The notes: generated by a model not told the origin, from the sequence alone. A DNA stretch of 64,000 nucleotides from Clostridium_AB sp036639235 (GCF_036639235.1 NZ_JAVWJB010000002.1:1-64000); one strand, 5' to 3'; shown: positions 51,927 through 61,089, counted from the stretch's first letter. Made by a program: numbers and translations.

Positions 51927-52466
51927 TTATTCATTTTCGCCTATTGTAACCTTGTCCTCTCCATCCGTATCGCTTAATTCAACCTTTACGATTTCTTCGA
52001 TTGATGTTGGAACATTTTTACCTACATAGTCAGCTCTAATTGGAAGTTCCCTATGCCCCCTATCTATTAATATAGCTAGCTGTACACATTTTGGTCTTCC
52101 TATATCTATTATAGCATCTAGTGCTGATCTAACTGTTCTTCCAGTGTATAACACATCATCAACAAGTATAACAATTTTGTTATCTATTGATATTGGCATA
52201 CTACTGTCGTTAACCTTTGGTATGTAATCTTTCTCTGTAAGGTCATCTCTATATAAAGTAATATCTAATGTTCCTATTGGAACTCTTGTACCTTCAAACT
52301 TCTCAATATAGCTTGCAATTCTTTCAGCAAGTGGTACACCTCTTGTTTTAATTCCTACAAGTATAATATCTTCAACACCCTTGTTTTTTTCGATTATCTC
52401 ATGTGATACTCTAACAAGTGCTCTGTTTATACTTTTTTCGTCAAGTAGCTGTGCCTTTACTTTCAT
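51927..52466 (-). CDS. pyrR: PyrR bifunctional pyr operon regulator / uracil phosphoribosyltransferase
   Basis: 179 residues. The PRPP-binding motif VILVDDVLYTGRTVRSALD and VGIKTRGVPLAERI identify PyrR, which binds UMP and the pyr mRNA leader to favour termination. It follows its own leader attenuator and precedes uraA; other pyr genes are not in the window. Confidence 0.96.
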   Translation of the reverse strand: MKVKAQLLDEKSINRALVRVSHEIIEKNKGVEDIILVGIKTRGVPLAERIASYIEKFEGTRVPIGTLDITLYRDDLTEKDYIPKVNDSSMPISIDNKIVILVDDVLYTGRTVRSALDAIIDIGRPKCVQLAILIDRGHRELPIRADYVGKNVPTSIEEIVKVELSDTDGEDKVTIGENE

Positions 52467-52483
52467 AAATACCTCCTTGAGAA

Positions 52484-52582
52484 CAAAAAAAACTTCTTGC
52501 GAACTGCAAGAAGTTAGTATATACCTATTATAAATAATTACTCCTTACAGCCTCACTGGACCAACTTAAAGGTTCTCATCTA
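52484..52582 (-). promoter_or_regulatory. PyrR-dependent attenuator upstream of pyrR
   Basis: The leader contains the PyrR binding loop GGUCCAGUGAGGCU (52549-52562) in an anti-antiterminator stem, followed by a terminator hairpin AACTTCTTGC-AGTTC-GCAAGAAGTT with a T8 tract (52484-52515). This is the classic layout: UMP-bound PyrR stabilises the anti-antiterminator, letting the terminator form. Confidence 0.9.
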
Positions 52583-52588
52583 AAATTA

Positions 52589-52617
52589 ATTATATTACAT
52601 TTGTAATATATTATCAA
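52589..52617 (-). promoter_or_regulatory. Promoter of pyrR-uraA
   Basis: -35 TTGATA (52612-52617) and perfect -10 TATAAT (52589-52594) with a 17-base spacer, overlapping the rluD stop codon. Confidence 0.85.
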
Positions 52618-53528
52618 GCGTTTTTTAATACTTTTAGAATTTTTATAAAGTCAGCAGGTAATTCAGCTTCAAACTCTACATACTCACCAGTTGATGGGTG
52701 AATAAAGCCAAGCTTTTTAGCATGTAATGCCTGACCTCCAATTGAAAACTTTTGTTTCTTATATCCATAAACAGGGTCCCCAACAAGTGGAAATCCTAAA
52801 TGTGCCATGTGTACTCTAATCTGATGTGTTCTACCAGTTTCAAGTCTTGCCTCGATTAAAGTATTCCTACTAAATCTTTCAATTACACTATAATGTGTTA
52901 TTGCATGACGTGAATTTTTCTCTGTAATACACATTTTTTTTCTGTCTACACCATGTCTTCCAATAGGCTGATCTACTGTACCACCCTCTGTCTTTATAAC
53001 TCCCTCTGTTAATGCAGTATAACATCTTGTAACAGTATGATCCTTAATTTGATTCGATAAACTTTGGTGTGCAGCGTCATTTTTAGCTACAACAAGCACT
53101 CCAGTTGTATCCTTATCAATTCTATGAACTATACCTGGTCTTATTACTCCATTAATACTTGAAAGGTTTTTACAGTGGTATAAAAGAGCATTTACAAGGG
53201 TTCCTGTATAGTTTCCTGGTGCAGGATGTACAACCATGCCTCTATGCTTATTAACAACTACAATATCATTATCCTCGTATATTATTTCTATAGGAATATT
53301 TTCAGGGGTAACCTCTAAAACCTCAGGTTCCTTTTCGAATGTAGTAACAACGTCACCTTTACGAAGCTTATAATTGCTCTTGGTTTTCACCTCATTAACT
53401 TTAATATATTCCTCTTCTATTAGTTTTTGAATCTGACTTCTTGTTGAATCCATTTTATTACTTAAGTATACATCTATTCTAGTTCCAATATCACTATCCT
53501 CAAGTAAAAACTCATTAATATTATCCAT
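52614..53528 (-). CDS. rluD: RluA/RluD family pseudouridine synthase
   Basis: 304 residues: an N-terminal S4 domain (DVYLSNKMDSTRSQIQKLI), then VVNKHRGMVVHPAPG and the catalytic HRIDKDTTGVLVVAK with the conserved aspartate. RluD-type enzymes make pseudouridines in 23S rRNA helix 69; exact specificity is not readable here. It lies 8 bases after lspA, a conserved pairing. Confidence 0.93.
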   Translation of the reverse strand: MDNINEFLLEDSDIGTRIDVYLSNKMDSTRSQIQKLIEEEYIKVNEVKTKSNYKLRKGDVVTTFEKEPEVLEVTPENIPIEIIYEDNDIVVVNKHRGMVVHPAPGNYTGTLVNALLYHCKNLSSINGVIRPGIVHRIDKDTTGVLVVAKNDAAHQSLSNQIKDHTVTRCYTALTEGVIKTEGGTVDQPIGRHGVDRKKMCITEKNSRHAITHYSVIERFSRNTLIEARLETGRTHQIRVHMAHLGFPLVGDPVYGYKKQKFSIGGQALHAKKLGFIHPSTGEYVEFEAELPADFIKILKVLKNA

Positions 53529-53536
53529 ATATCCTC

Positions 53537-53989
53537 CTACTCATCCTTTGCGAATAAAATTGAAATAGCCATTAATCCCGTACCTATAACAACACAAATA
53601 TCTGCTATATTAAATACTGGCCAATCAAATATATCTGTTATATAAAAATGAAAATAATCAATAACATATCCTAAAAATACCCTGTCTATTAAATTACCAA
53701 TAGCACCACCAATAATTAAAATAATAGATATTTTTAATGTCTTAGTAAGTCTCTTTTCTTTATACAGGAAAATTATAAGTCCTATAATTACAAGAGAAGT
53801 AAGTCCTACTAATATAAATTTATTATTTTGGAACATACCAAAAGCAGCTCCTCTATTTTCTAAATATGTAAGTGAAAAAAGACCCTTTACTAATACTATA
53901 TCACTTTGACCTTTAAGGGTTACATTAGCTAAATACTTAGAACCCTGATCTAAAAGTACTAAAATAAAAATCATAAGGGCATTAAACAT
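53537..53989 (-). CDS. lspA: Lipoprotein signal peptidase (signal peptidase II)
   Basis: 150 residues with four membrane segments and the catalytic aspartates in GNLIDRVF and FNIADICVVIG, plus DQGSKYL and NRGAAFGMF. It cleaves lipoprotein signal peptides; the partial lipoprotein at the left edge would be a substrate type. It precedes rluD. Confidence 0.96.
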   Translation of the reverse strand: MFNALMIFILVLLDQGSKYLANVTLKGQSDIVLVKGLFSLTYLENRGAAFGMFQNNKFILVGLTSLVIIGLIIFLYKEKRLTKTLKISIILIIGGAIGNLIDRVFLGYVIDYFHFYITDIFDWPVFNIADICVVIGTGLMAISILFAKDE

Positions 53990-54084
53990 ATTATCCCCAC
54001 CTTTAATTATATTACTATTAAATAATATATTACTAAGTATATGGTTTCAAGTAAAATATAATACATATAGGTTTTTAGGAATAT

Positions 54085-54108
54085 AAAAAAGAGGCATTAG
54101 CCTCTTTT
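54085..54108 (-). terminator. Terminator of the DksA-like gene
   Basis: AAAAGAGGC (54087-54095) pairs with GCCTCTTTT (54100-54108) over ATTA, followed by TTTTTT on the minus strand. Confidence 0.8.
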
Positions 54109-54667
54109 AAAACTGACTTCTATATTGCTCATTACTAATTTCCTCAACCTTTTCTACACATCCTGATGCAATGCAATCCGGTGATTGAAGGTTGATTAGG
54201 TTTTCTTCCGATTCATACGAACCACTTTCCTCAAGATCACTATACATATCATAAAAGTTCTCTAATGCCTTTTCATTAATATAGTCACTACGCACCTCAT
54301 AATCTGGCATAGAATTACTTTTTGCACATGATGCACAAACATCTGTATAAGGAAGAACTTCAAGTCTTTCTCCCTCAATCATATTACTACACTGACTACA
54401 TTTTTCATAATCTCCACTTTCAACCCTGTTAATAGCACTTGTAATCTTTTCTTTAATATCTTTTTCATTATTAATAAGCGCCATATCTAGTTCCTTTTCA
54501 AAAAGCTCAGTTCCAATATCTGCTGGATGGTTTGTAACCTGAGAATTTGAGGTTGATAATCCCTTATTAGTAGAATTTACCAAACTCCCTTTTAAGGAAG
54601 TAATAGTTTTTTCACTTTCTTCCATGGATTCCTGAAGTATTGCCTTTAGATCACCTTTATGAATCAT
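54107..54667 (-). CDS. TraR/DksA family zinc-finger protein (YteA-like)
   Basis: 186 residues: a helical coiled-coil N-terminal part with HPADIGTELFEKE, as in YteA/DksA-like Firmicute proteins, and a four-cysteine finger CSQCSNMIEGERLEVLPYTD in character, ending CASC. A longer acidic C-terminal tail follows. DksA proteins act on the RNA polymerase secondary channel, but sporulation-specific YteA family members are uncharacterised. It is downstream of the DUF5665 gene. Confidence 0.85.
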   Translation of the reverse strand: MIHKGDLKAILQESMEESEKTITSLKGSLVNSTNKGLSTSNSQVTNHPADIGTELFEKELDMALINNEKDIKEKITSAINRVESGDYEKCSQCSNMIEGERLEVLPYTDVCASCAKSNSMPDYEVRSDYINEKALENFYDMYSDLEESGSYESEENLINLQSPDCIASGCVEKVEEISNEQYRSQF

Positions 54668-54678
54668 AACGTCAACTC

Positions 54679-55044
54679 CTATCTTAGTTTAAGCTGTATT
54701 AATTCAATCATATCTGCTATAAGATCACTTACAATAGGAAGATTTAGAACTAACATCTTTTGAAGAATAAAGATTAAAATAGCTCCTAGTATTGTAAATC
54801 CAACTGCAAATCCAAGTCCCCTTGCAACACCTGCTAAAAAGTTCATCATAATCATTTTACGTGGCCTTTGCATTAAGTCAACATAATCTGCAACCCTTGC
54901 ACGTACAAAATGATCTGATACTTTTTCTATTAATTTAATTTTCTCATCAAGGGTGGTCTCTTCCTTAGTATTAGATTTACTCTTTTCCTTACTTGGATTA
55001 TTTTTTTTAAGAGATTTAAATCGTTTTTTGTTTTTAGATGTCAT
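54679..55044 (-). CDS. DUF5665 family membrane protein
   Basis: 121 residues. A lysine/serine-rich N-terminus is followed by a helical region DHFVRARVADYVDLMQRPRK and one or two membrane segments (LGFAVGFTILGAILIFIL). This pattern matches the small clostridial DUF5665 family, whose function is unknown. It precedes the DksA-like gene by 11 bases. Confidence 0.75.
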   Translation of the reverse strand: MTSKNKKRFKSLKKNNPSKEKSKSNTKEETTLDEKIKLIEKVSDHFVRARVADYVDLMQRPRKMIMMNFLAGVARGLGFAVGFTILGAILIFILQKMLVLNLPIVSDLIADMIELIQLKLR

Positions 55045-55097
55045 TATTAATTTCCTCCTATTATATTCTTAGCAGCTTATTACTAAATATAAGTGAA

Positions 55098-55136
55098 AAA
55101 AAGACCCGTAGAATATATATTATTCCATAGGTCGTA
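55098..55136 (-). terminator. Terminator of aroF
   Basis: GACCTATGGAATA pairs with TATTCTACGGGTC with G-U pairs and a few mismatches, followed by TTTTTTT on the minus strand. Confidence 0.7.
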
Positions 55137-55140
55137 ATTT

Positions 55141-55914
55141 TTAGTCTCTTATAAAATTATACAGCTTAACAACGTCATTATATATATCTGTAAACTGCTC
55201 TAAATTTACTGATTGTTCTCCGTCACATACAGCTTCACTAGGATTTGGATGCATCTCTATAATTAATCCATCTGCACCTGCTGCAATTGATGCCCTACTC
55301 ATCGGATTAACCATATTTCTAACCCCAGTACCATGACTTGGGTCAATTATAACCTTAAGTCCTGTTTTCTCTTTAATTGCTGGAATACAGCTTAAATCTA
55401 GTGTATTTCTCGTATATGTTTCAAAGGTTCTAATTCCTCTTTCACACATAATTATATCTTCATTACCTTCAAGTGCAATATATTCAGCTGCGTTAAGCCA
55501 CTCATCAAGTGTTGCTGAAATACCTCTTTTAAGAAGAATTGTATTTTTAACCTTACCGACTTCTTTAAGTAAAGTATAATTGTACATATTTCTTGAACCT
55601 ATTTGAATAACATCAACTATATCAAGTGCATACTCAACATCCCTAGCATCCATAATTTCAGACACTATCTTAAGTGAGTATTTTTCTTTAATTTCCTTAA
55701 GTATATCAAGACCATCCCTACCAAGTCCTTGAAAACTATATGGTGAAGTTCTTGGCTTAAAAGCTCCACCTCTTATATACTTAACGCCAAGTTCACTTAA
55801 AAGCTTTGCTGACTTATCCATAACTTCAAAATTTTCAACTGTACAAGGTCCTGCTATAATTAATGGACCATCAGCAGCGTTGTCTTTTTTCTTAGATATT
55901 ATATCAAGTGCCAT
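55141..55914 (-). CDS. aroF: 3-deoxy-7-phosphoheptulonate synthase (DAHP synthase, short AroF type)
   Basis: 257 residues, the KDO8P-synthase-like I-beta type: IAGPCTVENFEVM, KYIRGGAFKPRTSPYSFQG, and the metal-site DPSHGTGVR and EMHPNPSEA. It starts the shikimate pathway by joining PEP and erythrose 4-phosphate. No fused ACT/ferredoxin-like or chorismate mutase domain is present, so feedback control is not evident in this polypeptide. No other aromatic genes adjoin it. It has its own promoter and terminator. Confidence 0.94.
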   Translation of the reverse strand: MALDIISKKKDNAADGPLIIAGPCTVENFEVMDKSAKLLSELGVKYIRGGAFKPRTSPYSFQGLGRDGLDILKEIKEKYSLKIVSEIMDARDVEYALDIVDVIQIGSRNMYNYTLLKEVGKVKNTILLKRGISATLDEWLNAAEYIALEGNEDIIMCERGIRTFETYTRNTLDLSCIPAIKEKTGLKVIIDPSHGTGVRNMVNPMSRASIAAGADGLIIEMHPNPSEAVCDGEQSVNLEQFTDIYNDVVKLYNFIRD

Positions 55915-55958
55915 TATATCACCGTAACCCTTCTCGCTTGTAAATTATAAACCCTTTA

Positions 55959-55975
55959 TTGTGATTTTATCGCAA
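55959..55975. promoter_or_regulatory. Candidate operator in the aroF leader
   Basis: TTGTGAT-TTT-ATCGCAA is a nearly perfect dyad between the aroF promoter and gene. No family of regulator can be named. Confidence 0.3.
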
Positions 55976-56008
55976 TGCCTACTAATTCTAAACATAAATC
56001 CAGTTGTA

Positions 56009-56037
56009 ATTATAGCTTAAATAGACTTCAAAGTAAA
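56009..56037 (-). promoter_or_regulatory. Promoter of aroF
   Basis: -35 TTTACT (56032-56037) and perfect -10 TATAAT (56009-56014) with a 17-base spacer; the same pair of hexamers is used by tRNA-Leu. The leader is about 85 bases. Confidence 0.6.
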
Positions 56038-56053
56038 TAAGCATGTTTTTTCC

Positions 56054-56086
56054 ATAAAAAAATTAGGTAGCAATGCTACCTAATTT
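56054..56086 (-). terminator. Terminator of ileS
   Basis: AAATTAGGTAGC (56060-56071) pairs perfectly with GCTACCTAATTT (56075-56086), followed by TTTTTTT on the minus strand. Confidence 0.85.
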
Positions 56087-56129
56087 GATATTTTAAAAAA
56101 CAAATATTAAAGTCTAAATATTTATATTA

Positions 56130-58931
56130 TTATTCTACAACTGATGCACATCTAGCACATAAAGTTGGATGGTCCTTATTCTCTCCAATTGTTTTGCTAA
56201 AGATCCAACATCTTTCACATTTTTCACCTGGAGCCTGCTCTACTAGAACTGATAGACCCTTAATTTCCTCTGAGTTATAAGTCTTCTCTGATGAAAGATC
56301 TGCATTATTTGAAAGCTCTAACTGTGAAACTATAAATACAGTTTCTAAGTAATCTCTCATGCTGTTTAAGAAGTCATAAACTTCTCCTTCAGCCTTAATA
56401 TATACCTTAGCGTTTAGTGAGTTTCCTATAACCTTTTCACGTCTTGCAATTTCAAGAGCTTTTGAAACTTCTGCTCTAATTTCAAGCATCTTATCCCACT
56501 TAGCTTCTAATGCATCATCACTAAAGTCTGATACAGCTGGCCAGCTTGAAAGTAGTACACTATCTGCTACATTTGAGCTTTCTTGCTTAACAAATCCCCA
56601 GATTTCTTCAGCTGTAAATGCCATAACAGGAGCAATCATCTTAACTAAAGCGTTAAGAACTTCATACATAACTGTTTGAGCTGCTCTTCTTTCTGTTGAA
56701 TCTGTTTTCTCTGTATATAGTCTATCCTTAACAATATCAAGGTAGAAGTTACTCATATCAACTACACAGAAGTTGTGTATATCATGGTAAACTGCATGGA
56801 ACTGATAATTCTCATATGATTCTGTTACAGCCTTTATAAGCTTTTGAAGTTTAAGCATAGCCCACTTATCAAGCTCATTCATGTTACTATAGTCAACCTT
56901 ATCAGTTGATGGGTCAAAGTCTGATAGGTTACCTATCATATATCTTGCAGTATTTCTAATCTTTCTATATCCTTCAGCAAGCTGCTTAAGTATACCCTTA
57001 GAAATTCTAACATCACCCTTATAGTCTGCTGAACTAACCCATAATCTTAGTATGTCAGCACCATTTTCCTTAATAACGTCCATAGGATCAATTCCGTTTC
57101 CTAGTGACTTAGACATTTTCTTTCCTTCACCGTCAACTACCATACCATGAGTTATAACAGCCTTATAAGGAGCAAGTTCCTTAGCTGCAACTGATGTTAA
57201 TAGTGATGACTGGAACCATCCTCTATATTGATCATTTCCTTCAAGGTATAAATCTGCTGGCCATGAAAGGTCTTCTCTAGCTTCAAGTACGCCTGCGTGT
57301 GATGAACCTGAGTCGAACCAAACATCCATAATATCCATTTCTTTTCTAAAGTCACTGCATCCACATTCGCATACAGTTCCCTCTGGAACTAGATCCTTTG
57401 CATCCATTTCAAACCATGCATCTGAACCCTTTTCCCTGAATATTGATGATATTTTAGCAATAGTATCTTTATTAATAATTTCTTTGTTACACTTATCACA
57501 GTAGAATATTGGAATAGGTACTCCCCATACTCTCTGTCTAGAAATACACCAATCAGCTCTATCTGATACCATGCTAGCGATTCTCTCCTCGCCCCACTCT
57601 GGTATCCATTGAACCTTTTTAATTTCTTCAAGTGCAGCATCCTTAAATCCGTCAATTGACGCAAACCACTGCTCTGTAGCTCTGAATATAATTGGCTTTT
57701 TACATCTCCAACAATGTGGGTATGAGTGGCTTATCTTATTATCAGTAAGTAGTGCTCCACTTTCTCTAATATCTTCAAGAATTGCCTCATTACCTTCTTG
57801 GTATGATAATCCTTCATACTTTCCAGCTTCTGATGTAAATCTTCCTCTGTTATCAACTGGGTTAACAACACCTAGGTCGTATTTTTGTCCAACTTCAAAG
57901 TCTTCCTTACCGTGTCCTGGTGCTGTATGAACACATCCAGTACCAGATTCTAGTGTTACGTGATCTCCTGTAATAACTAGAGAGTCCCTATCCATAAATG
58001 GATGTGCACATACTTGCCCATCAAGTTCTGATCCCATAAACTCAGCTACAACTTCTGCTTCTTCAAAGCTTAAAGCTTCCTTAACTGAATTTAACAGTTC
58101 CTTAGCAACAACGTAGTAAGCACCTTTTTCCTTAATAAGAACGTATTCAAAGTCAGGTCCTAATGCAATACCAAGGTTTGCAGGAAGTGTCCATGGAGTT
58201 GTTGTCCATATAATATAGTAAACCTTTGATAGGTCGATATTAAGTGATGAGAATACACCCTTATCTTCCTTTAGGTTAAATCTTACATAAATTGATGTTG
58301 AAGTCTTATCTGCATACTCAACTTCTGCCTCTGCAAGTGCAGTTTCACAAGAACTACACCAATATACTGGCTTAAGTCCCTTGTATATATAACCTTTTTC
58401 AGCCATTTTACCGAAAATTTCGATTTGCTTAGCTTCAAACTCTGGCTTAAGTGTTAGGTATGGATTTTCAAAGTCTCCAATAATACCAAGTCTCTTAAAT
58501 TGAGCCTTTTGTCTTTCTACTTGGCTTAAAGCATAATCTCTACATTGACGTCTAAATTCAACAGAACTCATTGAATTCTTCTTAATTCCAAGCTTCTTAA
58601 TAGCCATAAGCTCTATTGGAAGACCATGTGTGTCCCATCCTGGAACATATGGTGTATAGAATCCCATCATTGTCTTATATCTATTGATTATATCCTTAAG
58701 CACCTTGTTTAAAGTATGTCCTAAATGTATATCTCCATTTGCGTATGGAGGCCCATCGTGAAGAACAAATGAGTCATTGTTCTTATTCTTCTCAAGTGCT
58801 TTCTTGTATAGATTCTCGCTCTCCCACTTTTCTAATATAACCGGTTCTCTTTGTGGAAGATTTGCCTTCATGGCAAAGTCTGTTTTAGGTAGATTAAGTG
58901 TTTTACCATAATCCATCTTTTCGTTTTCCAT
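56130..58931 (-). CDS. ileS: Isoleucyl-tRNA synthetase
   Basis: 933 residues. HIGH-type PPYANGDIHLGHTLNK near residue 57, the editing domain (TWDTHGLP, TTTPWTLPAN, GTGCVHTAPGHG), KMSKSLGNGIDP near 600, and a C-terminal zinc finger CERCWIF...CARC. It charges tRNA-Ile. It is expressed from the promoter at 59201 through a T-box leader. Confidence 0.97.
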   Translation of the reverse strand: MENEKMDYGKTLNLPKTDFAMKANLPQREPVILEKWESENLYKKALEKNKNNDSFVLHDGPPYANGDIHLGHTLNKVLKDIINRYKTMMGFYTPYVPGWDTHGLPIELMAIKKLGIKKNSMSSVEFRRQCRDYALSQVERQKAQFKRLGIIGDFENPYLTLKPEFEAKQIEIFGKMAEKGYIYKGLKPVYWCSSCETALAEAEVEYADKTSTSIYVRFNLKEDKGVFSSLNIDLSKVYYIIWTTTPWTLPANLGIALGPDFEYVLIKEKGAYYVVAKELLNSVKEALSFEEAEVVAEFMGSELDGQVCAHPFMDRDSLVITGDHVTLESGTGCVHTAPGHGKEDFEVGQKYDLGVVNPVDNRGRFTSEAGKYEGLSYQEGNEAILEDIRESGALLTDNKISHSYPHCWRCKKPIIFRATEQWFASIDGFKDAALEEIKKVQWIPEWGEERIASMVSDRADWCISRQRVWGVPIPIFYCDKCNKEIINKDTIAKISSIFREKGSDAWFEMDAKDLVPEGTVCECGCSDFRKEMDIMDVWFDSGSSHAGVLEAREDLSWPADLYLEGNDQYRGWFQSSLLTSVAAKELAPYKAVITHGMVVDGEGKKMSKSLGNGIDPMDVIKENGADILRLWVSSADYKGDVRISKGILKQLAEGYRKIRNTARYMIGNLSDFDPSTDKVDYSNMNELDKWAMLKLQKLIKAVTESYENYQFHAVYHDIHNFCVVDMSNFYLDIVKDRLYTEKTDSTERRAAQTVMYEVLNALVKMIAPVMAFTAEEIWGFVKQESSNVADSVLLSSWPAVSDFSDDALEAKWDKMLEIRAEVSKALEIARREKVIGNSLNAKVYIKAEGEVYDFLNSMRDYLETVFIVSQLELSNNADLSSEKTYNSEEIKGLSVLVEQAPGEKCERCWIFSKTIGENKDHPTLCARCASVVE

Positions 58932-58973
58932 GTATTTCCCTCCTTAAGTAAACAATTTCAGAGCAATAAAAAA

Positions 58974-59193
58974 GAGCAGACCACGCCCTCATGGGGCGAA
59001 ATTCTGCTCGCGGTACCACCCAAATTTATAACTTCAGTAGATAACGGACAAGTAATCCGGCACAGCTTACTTAATTTCAGCCTGCAACTAAAAGGTGATT
59101 TTCAATAGGTTGAATCTGTGGGCTCTCACCACACCCCACTCTCTGCAAGATCTTCTGCTATTTACTCTTCCTCATCATTGTTTTTCCAATATT
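58974..59193 (-). promoter_or_regulatory. T-box leader of ileS
   Basis: The invariant T-box GGTGGTACCGCG lies at 59009-59020 on the minus strand. The adjoining terminator stem pairs GAGCAGA (58974-58980) with TCTGCTC (59003-59009) and has a T6 tract. The stem I region contains the candidate specifier AUC (59099-59097), isoleucine, in the context AAAAUCACC. Uncharged tRNA-Ile should stabilise antitermination. Confidence 0.93.
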
Positions 59194-59200
59194 TATGCTT

Positions 59201-59229
59201 AATATACTACAAATAAAAAGGTATGTCAA
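59201..59229 (-). promoter_or_regulatory. Promoter of the ileS T-box transcript
   Basis: Consensus -35 TTGACA (59224-59229) and -10 TATATT (59201-59206) with a 17-base spacer, just after the divIVA stop codon. Confidence 0.85.
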
Positions 59230-59234
59230 TAAAA

Positions 59235-60023
59235 TTATGCCTGTGGTTTCTCATTTCTCTTATTGTTATACTTACCCTTACTATAATCCTTTTTATAGTC
59301 TTTTCTGTAGTCCTTTTTATAGTCTTTCTTATAACTTGGTCTTGTTTCAACTTTAACTTCTTTTTCGTTTGACTTATTTCCATTTTGTATATCTTTTGTT
59401 TCTAAAGCTTTAATTGCCTCTATTTCACCTGATATATTAATAGTGCAATCTGTTGCTACTTCCTTTTCGGCACTATTATTTTCAAGATACTCTTTTTCTT
59501 CTTTGGTAACTATAACTTTAGCCTCAACCTTCTCCTTTGAGATTCTTTCTTTTTTAGGCTCTCTGTTTAGTGATGTTTCAATTTCTATTTTTTCAACAAT
59601 TTCAAGCTGGGCTTCTACCATCCCTTTAAATCTTGACTTAAAGGAATTAAACTGCTGCTTAATAAATTCATATTCCTTATTAATCTCACTAACTGTTGCT
59701 TCAGCCTTTTTAATAATTTCCTGTGCTTCCCTCTTTGCTTCACGAAGAATAATATCTGCTTCTTTTTCTGAATTATCCTTTGCTTGTTGAGCTGCACTTT
59801 GAGCTAGAACTAGAGTGTTTTGTAGAGTATTTTCCATGTTAGAATAGTGTTCTACTTTTTCCTTCAAAACTATGATCTGCTCTTTATAGTTTGCATTTGC
59901 CTTATAAATTTTCTCATAGTCTTCTCTTAGAGCATCAAGGAAGGTATCAACCTCATCCATGTCATATCCTCTAAAACCTTTTTTAAAGTCCTTATTGCTA
60001 ATCTCATTAGGTGTTATTGCCAA
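59235..60023 (-). CDS. divIVA: DivIVA family protein with basic repeat tail
   Basis: 262 residues. The N-terminal membrane-binding motif ITPNEISNKDFKKGFRGYDMDEVDTFL-type opening is followed by a coiled coil to about residue 150, a charged linker, and a C-terminal tail of repeated KDYKKDY units. DivIVA binds curved membrane at poles and septa. I start at TTG 60023, because GGAGGGG is 6 bases upstream; an in-frame TTG five codons earlier overlaps that site. It follows ylmH and precedes the ileS T-box. Confidence 0.92.
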   Translation of the reverse strand: MAITPNEISNKDFKKGFRGYDMDEVDTFLDALREDYEKIYKANANYKEQIIVLKEKVEHYSNMENTLQNTLVLAQSAAQQAKDNSEKEADIILREAKREAQEIIKKAEATVSEINKEYEFIKQQFNSFKSRFKGMVEAQLEIVEKIEIETSLNREPKKERISKEKVEAKVIVTKEEKEYLENNSAEKEVATDCTINISGEIEAIKALETKDIQNGNKSNEKEVKVETRPSYKKDYKKDYRKDYKKDYSKGKYNNKRNEKPQA

Positions 60024-60042
60024 AGTAATCCCCTCCAAATAA

Positions 60043-60825
60043 TTATGTGTACTTAAAAATAGTCAATATTAGCCTTTCTTTCTTAGTGGTAGCAACAATT
60101 TGTCCCACCTTAGACTTTCCGAATCCTCTAACTGTTATAACATCATTTTCCGAAAGAACTTTGGAAACATCTATAGCTATAACAGAATTTATCTTAACTT
60201 CTCCCCCCTTTATAAGGGTTTGTGCCTTACTTCTTGAAATGTTATACATAGAAGCAATAACAGCATCTAATCTTAAAGAGGTTACATTAACAGATTCTTC
60301 TTTTAAAACTACTGACTTAACGTCAAGATTTTCAAGGCTAATTTCTTTTATTCTTACCCCAGAATTTTTAACTTTTGTAAGATTAATTTCTATATAGGAT
60401 GAAACATCTTCATGTGCTAATACAATAGCACCACTATCAGATACAATAATATCTCCTATTTTTTCTCTCTTAATCCCTAGTGCTAATATAGAACCTAGGT
60501 AATCCCTATGTCCTACTTTTTCAAATTTTGTATTTGCGATTATTTGCAAGACCCTACATGGATATTCTAAAGTGGCCTCATATGGAGAAACTCCTGCCAT
60601 ATTGCGTTCAAATCCTTCATCGAATAAAAAGTCAACTTCCATTGACTCTTCGTATGCTAAATACTTTATAAATTCTTGTTCAGCAAGAGTTAAAAAATCT
60701 GTATAGAAAACATCCCATGTTTTCTTAGATAATCTCAGTTTTCCATAAAGCATAACTGCCCTATCCTTTTCAACCGAGAACCTATTCATAAGCCTATTTA
60801 TATTCTTATCGTCTATAGTTAACAT
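60043..60825 (-). CDS. ylmH: S4 domain RNA-binding protein YlmH
   Basis: 260 residues: an N-terminal helical region with SKKTWDVFYTDFLTLAEQ, a middle barrel, and a C-terminal S4 domain (LRLDAVIASMYNISRSKAQTLIKGGEVKIN). YlmH is implicated in ribosome-associated quality control and cell shape. It lies between ylmG and divIVA, the conserved division-cluster order. Confidence 0.92.
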   Translation of the reverse strand: MLTIDDKNINRLMNRFSVEKDRAVMLYGKLRLSKKTWDVFYTDFLTLAEQEFIKYLAYEESMEVDFLFDEGFERNMAGVSPYEATLEYPCRVLQIIANTKFEKVGHRDYLGSILALGIKREKIGDIIVSDSGAIVLAHEDVSSYIEINLTKVKNSGVRIKEISLENLDVKSVVLKEESVNVTSLRLDAVIASMYNISRSKAQTLIKGGEVKINSVIAIDVSKVLSENDVITVRGFGKSKVGQIVATTKKERLILTIFKYT

Positions 60826-60834
60826 AATCTACAC

Positions 60835-61089
60835 TTAGTAAGCAAAACTTCTTAATATACTTTGTATGATATTTAATGCAAAAATTGCAAAAATTGGTGA
60901 TAAGTCAATTGGTAATGCTGAAGACATAAATCTGTCTTGTAGTTTTCTAAATGGCATTACTATTGGATCTATTACTATTCCAATTGCCCTAGAAAAAGCA
61001 TTACTTCTTGGTATAATAAACCAAGATAAAAGCGCATCAATTATTATTAACCATTGCACCACAGATAGAAACTTAATAATTATTATCAA
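60835..61089 (-). CDS. ylmG: YggT family membrane protein (YlmG)
   Basis: 84 residues with two membrane segments (WLIIIDALLSWFIIPR and FAIFALNIIQSILRSF) around the family motif ARAIGIVIDPIVMPFRKLQ in character. It is a small membrane protein linked to cell division and osmoprotection. The start is TTG at 61089 with AGGAGG 7 bases upstream. It follows sepF by 11 bases. Confidence 0.92.
   Translation of the reverse strand: MIIIIKFLSVVQWLIIIDALLSWFIIPRSNAFSRAIGIVIDPIVMPFRKLQDRFMSSALPIDLSPIFAIFALNIIQSILRSFAY

Noticed and set aside
57389..57664. 91-codon frame inside ileS
   Set aside because: Alternate frame of a well-conserved gene; no independent support.
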